Notes under the pieces: generated by a model
Databases searched by the model: none
Seen by the model: only the letters and a program-made list of their open reading frames with translations
What the model was told of the DNA's origin: nothing
Source: Streptomyces sp. NRRL S-1022
GTDB taxonomy: Bacteria > Actinomycetota > Actinomycetes > Streptomycetales > Streptomycetaceae
DNA: 64,000 nt
Assembly (NCBI RefSeq): GCF_000720135.1
Contig: NZ_JOIU01000017.1
Location: forward strand, 62,001 to 126,000
Direction of reading: 5' to 3'
Translations under genes and position numbers: made by a program
Shown: positions 34,862 through 43,575 of the stretch, piece by piece
Layout of the letters: each line of letters begins with the position of its first letter
Position numbering within the stretch: position 1 is the first letter of the stretch

Positions 34862-36133
34862 TCAACTCGTGCAGGCGTCCGGGCCGTTCTCGGCGAAGGA
34901 CTGCTTGGTGCAGTAGGTGACGGTCGGGTAGTAGTCGCCCATCACCTTCGCCGGGTCGTCGCCCTTGCCGATGTCCTGGATGGCGTTGCGGAAGTCGCCG
35001 GCCGGCAGCATGTTCCGGAACAGCAGCAGGCTGGAGACGTCGGTGGGCCCCCAGTCGATCCATGTCACGCCCTTGTCCGTGGTCGCGTCGGCGGGCCGGT
35101 CCCGCTTGGTGGAGACCACGTAGGTGTAACGCCCGTTCTTGTCCAGGGCCGTCTGGAAGTCCGCGGCGCAGGAGCTCACCGGGTAGGGCAGTTGCCACTG
35201 GTTCTGGCAGAGGGACCAGTACCTGAGCTGTGTCCTGGTGAGCACCGACTGGCCGTTGACGGTGTCGGGGAACGTCGGCGCCTTGCCGCGGACGACCGCG
35301 ACGCGGCCGGACTTGTAGGCGAGCGGCGCGCACAGGTACTTGTTGTACGGATTGGGGAACAGCCCGAGCACCTTGGTGGGCGGTGCGAAGCCCGGATCAC
35401 TCGGCGTGAACTTTCCGCAGCCTGCGAACTTTCCCGCGGGCGCGTTGTCCTTCACGAGCTTCCTGAGCGTATCGGCGAGCGGTCCCGACGGTCCCTGCGC
35501 GGAATCCGCCCTGGGGCAGGTCTTCATGGCGCTCGGGCCGCTGCCCTGACGCTGCACCGACAGCGTCGGCAGCGGAACTCCGCCTGCCGGGTCGGATTCG
35601 TTGTCGGGGACGTAGATCCGCAGCACCAGGAAACCGGCACCGGACGCCGCACTGTTCGAGGTCGCGGCGATGGTGTCGGCACCGGAACCGGCCGCGACTC
35701 CCGGTTTCAGCGTCACCTGGTAGCGGTGGTGCGCCGGATCCGTGCCCGCGTCCGGGACGGCGAACGGGTTCTTGCTCCCCGGACGGGGGGAGATCTGGTA
35801 GTCGGCGAGGGCGTCGACAGGCGCGCCCTTGGTGTCGTACGCCGTCAGCGCGGTGAATCGGGCGGACGGGTACGTTCCGTCCACCACGAGTCGGTCGCCC
35901 TTGCCCAGGCGGTAGGGCGTCAGCCAGTACGTCGCGTTGGTCTCGGGGAAGGCGAAGTTCAGCCTGCCGGGCCGGACGACGGCCGGCCAGGCGCAGGGAC
36001 TGCCCGACGCGGTCACGGTCACACCGGCGTGGGCCGGGGCAGCAACGGCTGCGGAGGGCGTCGCCGGCACGGCGACGACCCCCAGGCACGCCAGAGCGGA
36101 CACGGTCAGGTGTCGCCAAGGAGCACGCAGCAT
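34862..36133 (-). CDS. Secreted protein of unknown function
   Basis: A 423-residue secreted protein with a signal peptide (WRHLTVSALACLGVVAV, cleavage near SAAVA). The mature part has seven or more cysteines. It contains NATYWLTPYRLGKGDRLVVD and WIDWGPTDVSSLLLFRNMLP, which suggest a beta-rich domain followed by a conserved C-terminal segment; the end reads TYCTKQSFAENGPDACTS. The ATG at 36133 follows GGAGGGG. It lies between a frameshifted gene and the DinB relic near the cellulase locus, but nothing shows a carbohydrate role. I do not recognise the family. Confidence 0.7.
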   Translation of the reverse strand: MLRAPWRHLTVSALACLGVVAVPATPSAAVAAPAHAGVTVTASGSPCAWPAVVRPGRLNFAFPETNATYWLTPYRLGKGDRLVVDGTYPSARFTALTAYDTKGAPVDALADYQISPRPGSKNPFAVPDAGTDPAHHRYQVTLKPGVAAGSGADTIAATSNSAASGAGFLVLRIYVPDNESDPAGGVPLPTLSVQRQGSGPSAMKTCPRADSAQGPSGPLADTLRKLVKDNAPAGKFAGCGKFTPSDPGFAPPTKVLGLFPNPYNKYLCAPLAYKSGRVAVVRGKAPTFPDTVNGQSVLTRTQLRYWSLCQNQWQLPYPVSSCAADFQTALDKNGRYTYVVSTKRDRPADATTDKGVTWIDWGPTDVSSLLLFRNMLPAGDFRNAIQDIGKGDDPAKVMGDYYPTVTYCTKQSFAENGPDACTS

Positions 36134-36323
36134 GATGCCCCTCCGTCCGTGGGTGGCGCGGGCTGCGGAAAGGGCGTCCCGGGGGCCTACCGCGCGTTCC
36201 GGGGGAGGACCCCCGGAACGGGCCGCGCACGGGCCCGGTCCCAGGACGCAACCGCCGCCATCAGTCTCACTCCGTTCCCACCCCCGTGCAACGCGGCACC
36301 GCGGCTCCTCCCGCAACCGGCAC

Positions 36324-36760
36324 TCACTCCCCGGAGAGCGGCCGGGCGCGGTAGAGGTCGCGCAACAGGGCGACCTCGGCGCCGTGGTGCAGCACTTCCT
36401 GGTTGACCCACCACACGATGCCGAGGAGCGGTTCCTCCGCGTCGCTGCCGTACGGGTAGGTGCAGTACCCCACCGTGTCCAGCGCGGCGTCGTCGACGCC
36501 CAGCAGCGTCTTCCGCCAGGCCGCGGCACCGGCGCCGAAGGCCGCGCCCGCTCCCGCGGCGTCCCCGCTGACGCGGTGGTCGTCCCGGGTCAGCGTGTGA
36601 CTGCCGGCGGTGTGGTCGGCGCGCAGGGCCGGCATTTCGGCGAGGTGGCTCAGGCGCCACGCGATGGTCGTGAAGGGGGGCGGCCAGGGATGCGGGTCGG
36701 GGGCGGCGTCGCGGCCCCAGTCGCCGGTGCCGGCCAGGAAGGTCAACGACAGCGTGCGTG
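36324..36760 (-). pseudogene. 5'-truncated DinB-family gene
   Basis: The frame encodes the C-terminal two thirds of a DinB-like four-helix protein: GTGDWGRDAAPDPHPWPPPF, TTIAWRLSHLAEM and WWVNQEVLHHGAEVALLRDL, with the metal-ligand type histidines of the fold. The N-terminal 50 or so residues that normally precede are missing, and upstream sequence runs into Arg/Pro-rich noise and then into the cellulase 3' end 90 bases away. No ribosome binding site with start was found. It is a truncated relic, probably inactive. Confidence 0.65.
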
Positions 36761-36850
36761 GCCGCGCCGGCCGGCGCACCCGCTCAACGGGTCCGCCGGG
36801 GCCGGTCCGTGCAGGGACCGGCCCCGGCGGGGGCTCACCGCCTCGGAGTG

Positions 36851-38683
36851 TTACGGCAGGGGCGGGTAGGCGTTCTGCAGCAGCTGCTGGAACTGGGCGG
36901 AGAACCAGTGTCCGGCCAGGGGCGCACCCGGCAGGGCACCGGTGGGGCTGTTGCCGTTGCGGGCGTTGCCGCCGTAGGTGGGGTCGCACATGCGGTCGAA
37001 GCCCTTGCCCTCGTCGTTGGAGACGGCGGAGCTGGAACCGTCGGACTCCCCCGGGGGCTTGACCCAGACGTAGGCGTCGATGCCGGCGGCCGGGGCCGCG
37101 GTGGGCCGCTGGCCGAGACCGGCACCGCTCTGGTTGCACCAGTTGCCGGCGTGGATCCGCCGGTCGACACGGCCGCCGTTGACGTAGTCGTCGACGGAGG
37201 TCAGGGGGCCGGGCTTGGTGGGACGGGCGGAGCCGCCCCAGCCGTTGCGGGAGGTGTCGATGAGCATGCCGAGACCGGAGTTGAACCCGGCACCGACCAG
37301 CTTGTCCCGCAGGGCGACGGCGAAGGACTGCTCGTCCACGTACTGGTTCCAGTCCACCCACTTCGACTGGCGCACGGTCTGGCCGTTGACGCTGTCGGTG
37401 ACCTTGAAGTTCGGTTCCGTCGTGGGGCTGTAGTTGGCGGTGTTCACGATGAAGCCGGCCACGTCGTTGACGCTGGCGCCGTTCGTCGTGGCGACCCTCG
37501 CGAACTCCTGCACCGCCGGGGCGAGGTTGCTGTCCCAGCCGAGCCAGCCGTGGTGACCGGCGTCGATGTAGTTGTAGACGTTGGGGATGGCACCGAGCTT
37601 GTCCAGTGCGTAGGAGACGCCCTTCTCGTAGTTGCCGTTGCTCTTCATGGTCACGCAGGCGTCGGTGGTGGAGTTGGTGCCGCCGGCGTTGGTGATCAGG
37701 TTGGGCAGGGAGTCGGGTTCGATGACGGTGGCGATCCGGAGGGAGGCGTACTTGGGGTCGGACAGGATCGAGGCGATGGGGTCGATGTACTGGCTCTTGT
37801 ACTTGTCGATCTCGGTCGGGCCGAGTTCGCCGTTGGAGGCGAGGGCGGCGCAGTCGCGGCCGGGCAGGTCGTAGATGACCAGCTGGACGACGAGATCACC
37901 CGAGCCCTTCTGCTTCAGGGCCTCGTCGAGGTGGGCGCGCAGGCCCATTCCGCCGCTCACCCCGTTGATCGCGGCGATGCGGTCGAGCCAGACGGCGGTG
38001 GGCTGGTTGGAGACGCGGCTGCCGCCGGGCTCGGCGGCAGCCTTCGCCGACCACTCGGGGTTCACGTACGCCTTGGCCCCGACGTAGGGGTTGTCGACCT
38101 TGCCGCCGGAACCGCCGTTGTCCCCACCGGTGCTCCCGCCCGTGTCACCACCGGTACTTCCGCCGGTGCTGCCACCCGTGGAACCGCCGGTGCTCCCGCC
38201 CGTGTCACCGCCGGTGCTGCCACCTCCCGTGCTGCCTCCCGTGCTGCCTCCCGTGCCCCCACCGTTGTCGACGTTGCAGGTGACGCCGTCGAGGGTGAAG
38301 GCGGTGGGGACGGTGTTCGTGCCGCTGTAGGTGCCGTTGAAGCCGAAGCTGACCGAAGCGCCGGTGGCCAGGCTGCCGTTGTAGCTCTCGTTGGCTGCGG
38401 TGACCGCGGTGCCGCTCTGGCTGACCTTCGCGCTCCAGCCCTGGGTGACCTTCTGGTTCCCGGTGTACGACCACTTCAGGGACCAACTCGACTTGGCCGC
38501 CGCGTTGTTCGTGAGGGTGACGGCGGCGGTGAAGCCGGTGTCCCACTGGCTCTGCACCTTGTAGTCCACCGAGCAGGGGACGGAGGTGACGGCGGCACCG
38601 GCCGGTGTCGTGAGGAGCGCCGTCCCCGAGGCTCCGGCGAGCACCGCCAGGGCAGCGAGGAACGACAACTTGGTACGACTCAT
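36851..38683 (-). CDS. Secreted GH6 cellulase (cellobiohydrolase/endoglucanase) with N-terminal CBM2
   Basis: A 610-residue secreted enzyme: signal peptide 1-31, CBM2 module about 33-138 (VPCSVDYKVQSQWDTGF to VTCNVD), a Gly-Ser-Thr linker of repeated GGSTGGSTGG/GGDTGG units about 140-195, and a GH6 catalytic domain to the end. GH6 marks are VIYDLPGRDCAALASNGEL (the catalytic Asp region), VIEPDSLPNL, GHHGWLGW and IDTSRNGWGG. It cleaves cellulose to cellobiose, typically from the non-reducing end. The upstream region holds a 12/14 CebR-like box (38970) and a perfect box (39112), so repression by CebR is likely. It once sat beside a GH48 partner that is now a pseudogene. Confidence 0.95.
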   Translation of the reverse strand: MSRTKLSFLAALAVLAGASGTALLTTPAGAAVTSVPCSVDYKVQSQWDTGFTAAVTLTNNAAAKSSWSLKWSYTGNQKVTQGWSAKVSQSGTAVTAANESYNGSLATGASVSFGFNGTYSGTNTVPTAFTLDGVTCNVDNGGGTGGSTGGSTGGGSTGGDTGGSTGGSTGGSTGGSTGGDTGGSTGGDNGGSGGKVDNPYVGAKAYVNPEWSAKAAAEPGGSRVSNQPTAVWLDRIAAINGVSGGMGLRAHLDEALKQKGSGDLVVQLVIYDLPGRDCAALASNGELGPTEIDKYKSQYIDPIASILSDPKYASLRIATVIEPDSLPNLITNAGGTNSTTDACVTMKSNGNYEKGVSYALDKLGAIPNVYNYIDAGHHGWLGWDSNLAPAVQEFARVATTNGASVNDVAGFIVNTANYSPTTEPNFKVTDSVNGQTVRQSKWVDWNQYVDEQSFAVALRDKLVGAGFNSGLGMLIDTSRNGWGGSARPTKPGPLTSVDDYVNGGRVDRRIHAGNWCNQSGAGLGQRPTAAPAAGIDAYVWVKPPGESDGSSSAVSNDEGKGFDRMCDPTYGGNARNGNSPTGALPGAPLAGHWFSAQFQQLLQNAYPPLP

Positions 38684-38726
38684 CAGTGCGGATTCCTTCG
38701 TTTCGATGGCTTCTTGTGGGGTGGGC

Positions 38727-38923
38727 TTACGACAGGTCGTGGTCGGACCACTTCACCGACCTGGTCGACGAATCCGTGTGAGCAGGACACTGGTGGGTGA
38801 CGGCGTACTCCACCGTGCAGGCGAGCGCGGCTCCCTGGGGCGAGCCCACCGGGCCGGCCACGCCGATGACGAGCGTGGCCGCACCGGCGGCGGCCGGCAG
38901 CACTGAACGCGGGGGTGTCGCAT
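38727..38923 (-). pseudogene. Relic of a second secreted CBM2 protein gene
   Basis: An ATG at 38923 with a perfect AAGGAG site opens MRHPR, but the leader continues in another frame (AAAGAATLVIGVAGPVG) into ACTVEYAVTHQC, which is the recognisable start of a CBM2 cellulose-binding module (compare SVDYKVQSQW in the adjacent cellulase). After that the frame reads unrelated residues and stops. So only the beginning of a secreted CBM2 enzyme remains, directly upstream of the GH6 gene and downstream of its own CebR-like box. This is a decayed tandem cellulase or LPMO gene. Confidence 0.6.
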
Positions 38924-38969
38924 GAGCGACTCCTTGCAGTGTGGCGCCGTGACGGACGCGTCGACTGAA

Positions 38970-38983
38970 TGGAACCGCTCCCA
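38970..38983. promoter_or_regulatory. Imperfect CebR box
   Basis: TGGAACCGCTCCCA matches the CebR consensus TGGGAGCGCTCCCA at 12 of 14 positions. It lies about 47 bases upstream of the ATG of the CBM2 relic, so it was probably that gene's operator and may still serve the GH6 gene. Confidence 0.6.
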
Positions 38984-39111
38984 CTGGTGCGAGGGACGGT
39001 AGCGCCAACTGCGCTGCTTTCACAGGGCTGTTGCTTAACTTTTCTTAGATGGTCCGCTTCTGACGATTCAACTTCTCAACGTCTTGACCGAACCGGCCCT
39101 GATCCTCACTA

Positions 39112-39125
39112 TGGGAGCGCTCCCA
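39112..39125. promoter_or_regulatory. Perfect CebR box upstream of the GH48 relic
   Basis: TGGGAGCGCTCCCA is an exact match to the 14-base palindrome bound by CebR, the cello-oligosaccharide-sensing repressor of Streptomyces. It lies 55 bases before the start codon of the GH48 pseudogene, so the operator has outlived its gene. Confidence 0.88.
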
Positions 39126-39180
39126 CTGGTTCAAGCCTTGTTCCCCCACGAGCCGCAACCCGCAAGGAGAGACCGGAACG

Positions 39181-39540
39181 ATGGATCCCGGACGTAAGCG
39201 CAGAGCTGCGCGCCCACTGTGGAACGCCGTGGCGGCCGCATTCGCCCCACCCCTGACGATGCTCGCCACCGGCAGCAGAACCTCCTCGCCGCCTACGCGC
39301 TCAGCTCGGTTGCGGATCTGAAGCGCAAGTCGGCCAGGGGTGCTGCGGACTGGGGCAAGTCGCAAGCAGCGGCAGCTGGAGTCCTACCGTTGGCGGCAGT
39401 CCGCCGAAGGCGCCATCGCCGGCGGTGCCACCAACAGCTGGGCCGGACGCCACGCCGCCCCACCGGCCGGTACCTGGTCCATGGAACGCGTCGCGGAGTA
39501 CTCCTCGGCATGGGCTCGTACGCGGAACTTCTCGAATGAC
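39181..39540 (+). pseudogene. GH48 cellulase pseudogene (heavily deleted)
   Basis: An AAGGAG site precedes an ATG at 39181 that opens a secretion leader (MDPGRKRRAARPLWNAVAAA). The leader soon runs into a second frame reading [20 protein letters not shown] and WGKS. A third stretch, back in the first frame, reads [35 protein letters not shown] and WSMERVAEY. These are successive landmarks of GH48 reducing-end cellobiohydrolases, which are normally 600 or more residues. A large 5' deletion joins the leader to the late catalytic domain. Another deletion fuses PPAGT directly to WSMERVAEY, removing the STFYGM-to-WFGFQA segment. The gene is beyond function but its CebR operator is intact. Confidence 0.75.
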
Positions 39541-39933
39541 CCCCGCCCACCCTTCCGTGTACCCGGCCCCGCCGCACCACGACAGAGCCCACCAGGCCGG
39601 GCGGCCCCACCCGCGCAGGGGACCGCCCGGCCCACACACACGCTTCAGCTCCGCTCACACTGCGCGGGCCGGCACTATCCGGTGGGCGGGAGCGCGGCCC
39701 GGCTGGGAGCGCTCCCAGGTCCGGGCTGTCCGCTCTCGCCGTTCCTCCCCCCACGCGAAGCCGGCGCATGTGACCGGACCCTTCGGGCAGCGACGAGCAG
39801 TGACGACGGGCGAGCCGGACGACCGAGTACTTCCCGTGATTCCTCCTGACCGGAACCCAACTGATTACTTGCGGAAGCGGTGTTGCCCGGTTCGCGGGCC
39901 CGTAAGATCAGTGATCTCGTGGGGGAGGTGGTC
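39541..39933. other. Intergenic stretch with a CebR box, no gene
   Basis: These 393 bases between the GH48 relic and the LacI regulator contain no frame with a start site, and the translations are Pro/Arg/His-rich noise. They may include more of the deleted GH48 3' end, but nothing readable remains. The one clear element is the perfect CebR box at 39704. Confidence 0.5.
39704..39717. promoter_or_regulatory. Perfect CebR box upstream of the LacI regulator
   Basis: A second exact TGGGAGCGCTCCCA, 217 bases before the LacI-type regulator start. It suggests that the regulator controls its own gene, as known for CebR. Confidence 0.85.
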
Positions 39934-40956
39934 ATGGTCAAGCGACGCCCTGGTACGCCGACGCTGGAAGAGGTGGCCGCCCATGCCGGGGTGGGGCGGG
40001 GCACGGTCTCCCGAGTCATCAACAACGCGGCCGGTGTGAAGGAGTCGACACGCCGGGCCGTGCAGCAGGCCATCGAGGAGCTGGGGTACGTGCCCAATCT
40101 CGCGGCCCGCTCCCTGGCCGGGCGGCGGGCCGACGCCGTGGCCCTCGTCCTCACGGAGCCGGACTGGAGGCAGTTCGCGGAGCCGTTCTTCTCCGAGATC
40201 GTCCGTTCGCTCGGAGACGCGCTGGTGGACACCGGGATGCAGCTGCTGCTGACCCTGGTCCGCTCCGAGGCCGAACGGCAGCGCTTCCTGGAGTACGCCC
40301 GCGGCGGCCGTGTCGACGGCATCCTGTTGATATCCGTGCACGCTAATGATCGGTTGCCGGACATGCTCGCCGAGGCACGGTTGCCGACCGTGCTGCTGGG
40401 GCGCCGCTCGGGTGACGAGTACGTCAGTTACGTGGACGCCGACAACGTGGGCGGTGCCCGAAGCGCCGTATCGCACCTGCTGGAACGGGGCCGTAGAACC
40501 ATCGCGACCATCACCGGACCGCTCGACATGTACGCCGCCCAGTCCCGGCTGCGCGGCTACCAGGATGCCCTTGCGCTGGCCGGGCTGAAGGTCACGCGAT
40601 CCTTGGTCGCGGAGGGCGACTTCACGGAGGACAGCGGGCGCCGGGCCATGGCGGAACTCCTGGAACGGCACCCGGAGATCGATGGTGTCCTCGCCGCGTC
40701 GGACACGACGGCGGTGGGGGCCCTGCACACGTTGCGCGCGGCGGGGCGACGGGTGCCGGAGGATGTCGCCGTGATCGGCTTCGACGACTTTCCGCTGGCG
40801 CAGAGCACGAAGCCGCGCCTGACCACGGTGCGTCAGCCGCTGGAGGAGATCGGCCGGGCCATGGTCAGGCTGCTGATGGAGGAGATGGAAGAGCCGGCCG
40901 TGGCCTGGCGGCACGTGATCCTCCGTACGGAACTGGTCGTCCGCGAGTCGTCCTGA
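39934..40956 (+). CDS. LacI-family repressor, CebR-like
   Basis: A 340-residue LacI-type repressor. The N-terminal DNA-binding unit (TLEEVAAHAGVGRGTVSRVI, then a hinge helix ending NLAARSLAGRR) is followed by the sugar-binding core with VGGARSAVSHLLERGRR and VIGFDDFPLAQ. The ATG at 39934 has GGGGGAGG at good spacing; the frame extends upstream without a site. Two perfect CebR boxes and one imperfect box lie between this gene and the GH6 cellulase, so I infer that it is CebR or a close paralogue sensing cellobiose. The usual cebEFG importer is not adjacent, and the ABC operon at 19844 lacks CebR boxes, so a paralogue remains possible. Confidence 0.88.
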   Translation: MVKRRPGTPTLEEVAAHAGVGRGTVSRVINNAAGVKESTRRAVQQAIEELGYVPNLAARSLAGRRADAVALVLTEPDWRQFAEPFFSEIVRSLGDALVDTGMQLLLTLVRSEAERQRFLEYARGGRVDGILLISVHANDRLPDMLAEARLPTVLLGRRSGDEYVSYVDADNVGGARSAVSHLLERGRRTIATITGPLDMYAAQSRLRGYQDALALAGLKVTRSLVAEGDFTEDSGRRAMAELLERHPEIDGVLAASDTTAVGALHTLRAAGRRVPEDVAVIGFDDFPLAQSTKPRLTTVRQPLEEIGRAMVRLLMEEMEEPAVAWRHVILRTELVVRESS

Positions 40957-41031
40957 CGACCGTCTTCCGCTGCCGGAGGAGCGCCCGACCGGCCCCCGGC
41001 CCCCCGTCCCTCCTTCGCGCGAGCGGAGGCG

Positions 41032-41994
41032 TCAGTGCCGGGCGAACTGGACGCGGGTGGGCTGTACGACGTTCGGCCGCAAGGCCATGCCGCCGACGGT
41101 CAGTTGTTCCCCGTAGATGTCCGTGAGTCTGATCGTGCCGCCGCATCCGCCGCCGTCCGCGGAGATGAAGTAGTCGTAGTCGGTGCGGGGCAGCCGCCGC
41201 CAGCCGCCCGCGGTACGGACTTCCAGCCGTGCGACGGGATTCCGGTGGCCGATCGCCTGGACACCGCACCAATAGCGGCTGGACCCGGTCTTGTACCTGA
41301 GGGAGACCGTGTCGGACGTGTCGGGACTCACCAGGCTCCAGGTGATCGGGATCCGTCCGAGTTCGGGGGCGGCGAGCTTGGCGAAGGCCTGTTCACTGAG
41401 GTCGAGTTGCCCGGGTGCGCAGGGAAGCGGGCATTCGTTGGTGATGCGCACGGTGACCGAGGCTCCGTTCGCCGCGCGAACGCGCACGTACGCGCCGCAC
41501 GCCTTGGACGTCTCGTAGTCGGTGGTGTTCATCGCCGCGATCATGAGGTCGGTGCTCGGTCCGAACAGGCAGGCGCCGTCTCCGTTGCCGGCCTGGTAGG
41601 AGGTGGCGACGCCTCGGTAGGTGGTCCCGGGCCTGATCCGTCCCGCGAGCGATGTCGTGCCGGAGGCCGTGCGCGGGGGTTGCGGGGTGCGGGTGGACGA
41701 GGGCTTCGTCGTCGCGGTGGCCGCGGCGGGCGTCGGGGTCGGTGAGCCGGCCGGGGTCGCGGAGGCGGTCGAGGCGGCCGGGGAGGGGGCGCTCGACCTG
41801 GTCGCGGTGGTGGCTCCGGTTCGGGGGGTGGTGACGGAGGCGGCCGCGGCGGGCTGTGCATCGGCCCGGTGGCCGGGGCGCATCGCCACCACCAGGTAGG
41901 CGAGAAGGGCCGTGGAGACGAGCCCCAATACCGTACCCAGCATGATCCTGCGTCTGTGCCTGCGCTGCCGCGCGGCCTGCCGTGCTGTCTTCAT
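41032..41994 (-). CDS. Expansin-like protein (RlpA-type barrel with CBM63-like C-terminus)
   Basis: A 320-residue protein with a membrane anchor or uncleaved leader (IMLGTVLGLVSTALLAYLVV), a long Thr/Ser/Ala/Pro-rich linker to about residue 110, and an expansin-like domain. GVATSYQAGNGDGACLFG opens the double-psi barrel, and APGQLDLSEQAFAKL carries the conserved Asp of expansins and RlpA/GH45-like folds. The C-terminal half has WCGVQAIGHRNPVARLEVR, like the beta-sandwich CBM63. Expansins loosen cellulose without hydrolysis. It lies beside the CebR-like regulator and cellulase locus, converging on the regulator gene. No CebR box was seen near its own start. Confidence 0.83.
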   Translation of the reverse strand: MKTARQAARQRRHRRRIMLGTVLGLVSTALLAYLVVAMRPGHRADAQPAAAASVTTPRTGATTATRSSAPSPAASTASATPAGSPTPTPAAATATTKPSSTRTPQPPRTASGTTSLAGRIRPGTTYRGVATSYQAGNGDGACLFGPSTDLMIAAMNTTDYETSKACGAYVRVRAANGASVTVRITNECPLPCAPGQLDLSEQAFAKLAAPELGRIPITWSLVSPDTSDTVSLRYKTGSSRYWCGVQAIGHRNPVARLEVRTAGGWRRLPRTDYDYFISADGGGCGGTIRLTDIYGEQLTVGGMALRPNVVQPTRVQFARH

Positions 41995-42118
41995 ACCCGT
42001 CCGTTCGGAAGATCGAGCCGATGGTGCACTCCCTGGTGGCCACCGGAGGCGCAAAGGTTGCCGCCGGATTCCCGGAGTTCCGCCGGCCGGCGGCCGGCGG
42101 CCGTGCGAGGATCGCCGC

Positions 42119-42628
42119 GTGAATGATCTACGACTCCGCACGGCCACCGAGGCCGACTCGGCTGTCCTCGTCCGGCTGCGTGACGACGCTGCACGCTGGA
42201 TGGTGGCCCGCGGTATCACGGGGCAGTGGCGGCCGGGAGAACTGGACGAGGACCACTTCGGCCGGGTCATGGCGCACGGCGAGGTCTGGCTCGCTGAGAT
42301 CGGCGGTCGTGTCGCCGGCGCCTGGGAGCTGTGGTGGGACGACGAGGCCGCCTGGGGTTCGCAGCCGCCCGTAGCCGGATACGTGCACCGGCTCATGGTG
42401 GACCGGTGCGTCGCCGCGCCCGGAACGGGGAGACTGCTGCTGAGTGCCGCCGAGCGCAGAGTTGCCGAGGCGGGACGGACATGCGTGCGTCTGGACTGCC
42501 TGGCCGGCAACGCCCCGCTCAACTCCTACTACCAGCAGGCCGGTTACCGCATCGTGGGCCACAAGAAGGGCAAACCGCAGCCGAACGGGCCGGCCAAGTC
42601 CTTCACCCTGCTGGAAAAGGAGCTTTGA
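42119..42628 (+). CDS. GNAT-family N-acetyltransferase
   Basis: A 169-residue acetyl-CoA-dependent acetyltransferase. The acetyl-CoA loop is in YVHRLMVDRCVAAPGTGRLL, and the later strand and helix LNSYYQQAGYRIVG are typical of the fold. The GTG start at 42119 has GAGGA upstream at normal spacing. It diverges from the expansin-like gene and precedes another GNAT gene by 65 bases, perhaps in one transcript. Substrate unknown. Confidence 0.85.
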   Translation: MNDLRLRTATEADSAVLVRLRDDAARWMVARGITGQWRPGELDEDHFGRVMAHGEVWLAEIGGRVAGAWELWWDDEAAWGSQPPVAGYVHRLMVDRCVAAPGTGRLLLSAAERRVAEAGRTCVRLDCLAGNAPLNSYYQQAGYRIVGHKKGKPQPNGPAKSFTLLEKEL

Positions 42629-42693
42629 CCGGAGATCGGGGCGCGTCCGCGGCAACCAACCCACCGCATCGCACGGATCAGGGACGATGAAGT

Positions 42694-43572
42694 ATGCGCC
42701 CGGAGGACTGGCACCTCACCGAAGACATCGACGAGTTCCTCGCCCGAGCCGGCGACTTCCTGCGCTCGCGCCCCGCCCTGCACAACACGCCGCTGACAGT
42801 ACTGGAGAGACTGCGCACGCGCGGGTCGGACGCGTACGGCGCGGGAGTCACCGTCTTCGGACGGCTGGAGTCAGGGGGTGAAGTCCGCGCCGCCTTCTAC
42901 CGCCTCGCGACCCGGCGGGTGACGCTCACCCCCCTCACCACCGAGCAGGCCGACACCCTCGCCGCCCGTCTGACCGGCCTCGGCCGCCCGGTGTCCGGCG
43001 TCACCGCGGACCACGACACCGCCACCGCCTTCGCCGAGGCATGGCAGCGGCACACGGGCGCAACGGCCGAAGCGCACTGGTGGGGCCGTCTGCACCGGCT
43101 CGGTCCGCTCACGCCGCCGGAGCCGCGTCCCGAGGGCCGGGCTCGTCTCGCGGGAGAACACGACCATGAGCAAGTCATCCGGTGGTGCAACGAGTTCGCC
43201 GCCGACGTGGGGGAGGCCCCCACCCTGGACGCCGACTCCTGGCCCGACTCCCGCTTCGCCGACAAGCACTTCACCTTCTGGGAGGACCCGGACGGCACCC
43301 CCGTCTCCATGGCCGGCTCGACTTCCCTGGTCGGCGGCATGATCCGAGTGGACCCCGTCTACACCCCGGCCCACCTCAGGGGCCGCGGCTACGCAGGCGC
43401 CGTGACCGTCGAGGTGACCCGAACCGCACTCACCGCAGGCGCGACGGACGTCGTCCTGTTCACCAACCCGGCCAACCCCACCAGCAACGCCCTCTACCAG
43501 CGCATCGGATACCTTCCGATCGCGGACTTCACCGGCTACAGGTTCTCCCAGGACGCACGGGACGCCGGCTAG
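42694..43572 (+). CDS. GNAT-family N-acetyltransferase, two-part
   Basis: A 292-residue protein whose C-terminal half is a clear GNAT domain: VDPVYTPAHLRGRGYAGAVT is the acetyl-CoA loop (RGRGYA) and NPTSNALYQRIGYLPIADF the closing segment. The N-terminal half (about 1-140) looks like a degenerate second GNAT-like fold with no acetyl-CoA loop, an arrangement common in actinomycetes. The ATG at 42694 is weakly supported by an AGGGA site. It is followed at once by a truncated MarR gene. Confidence 0.85.
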   Translation: MRPEDWHLTEDIDEFLARAGDFLRSRPALHNTPLTVLERLRTRGSDAYGAGVTVFGRLESGGEVRAAFYRLATRRVTLTPLTTEQADTLAARLTGLGRPVSGVTADHDTATAFAEAWQRHTGATAEAHWWGRLHRLGPLTPPEPRPEGRARLAGEHDHEQVIRWCNEFAADVGEAPTLDADSWPDSRFADKHFTFWEDPDGTPVSMAGSTSLVGGMIRVDPVYTPAHLRGRGYAGAVTVEVTRTALTAGATDVVLFTNPANPTSNALYQRIGYLPIADFTGYRFSQDARDAG

Positions 43573-43575
43573 GGA

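Noticed and set aside
38100..38275. Repeated GGT/ACC triplets that could be a CRISPR or VNTR
   Set aside because: They encode the Gly-Ser-Thr linker of the GH6 cellulase; no spacer structure.
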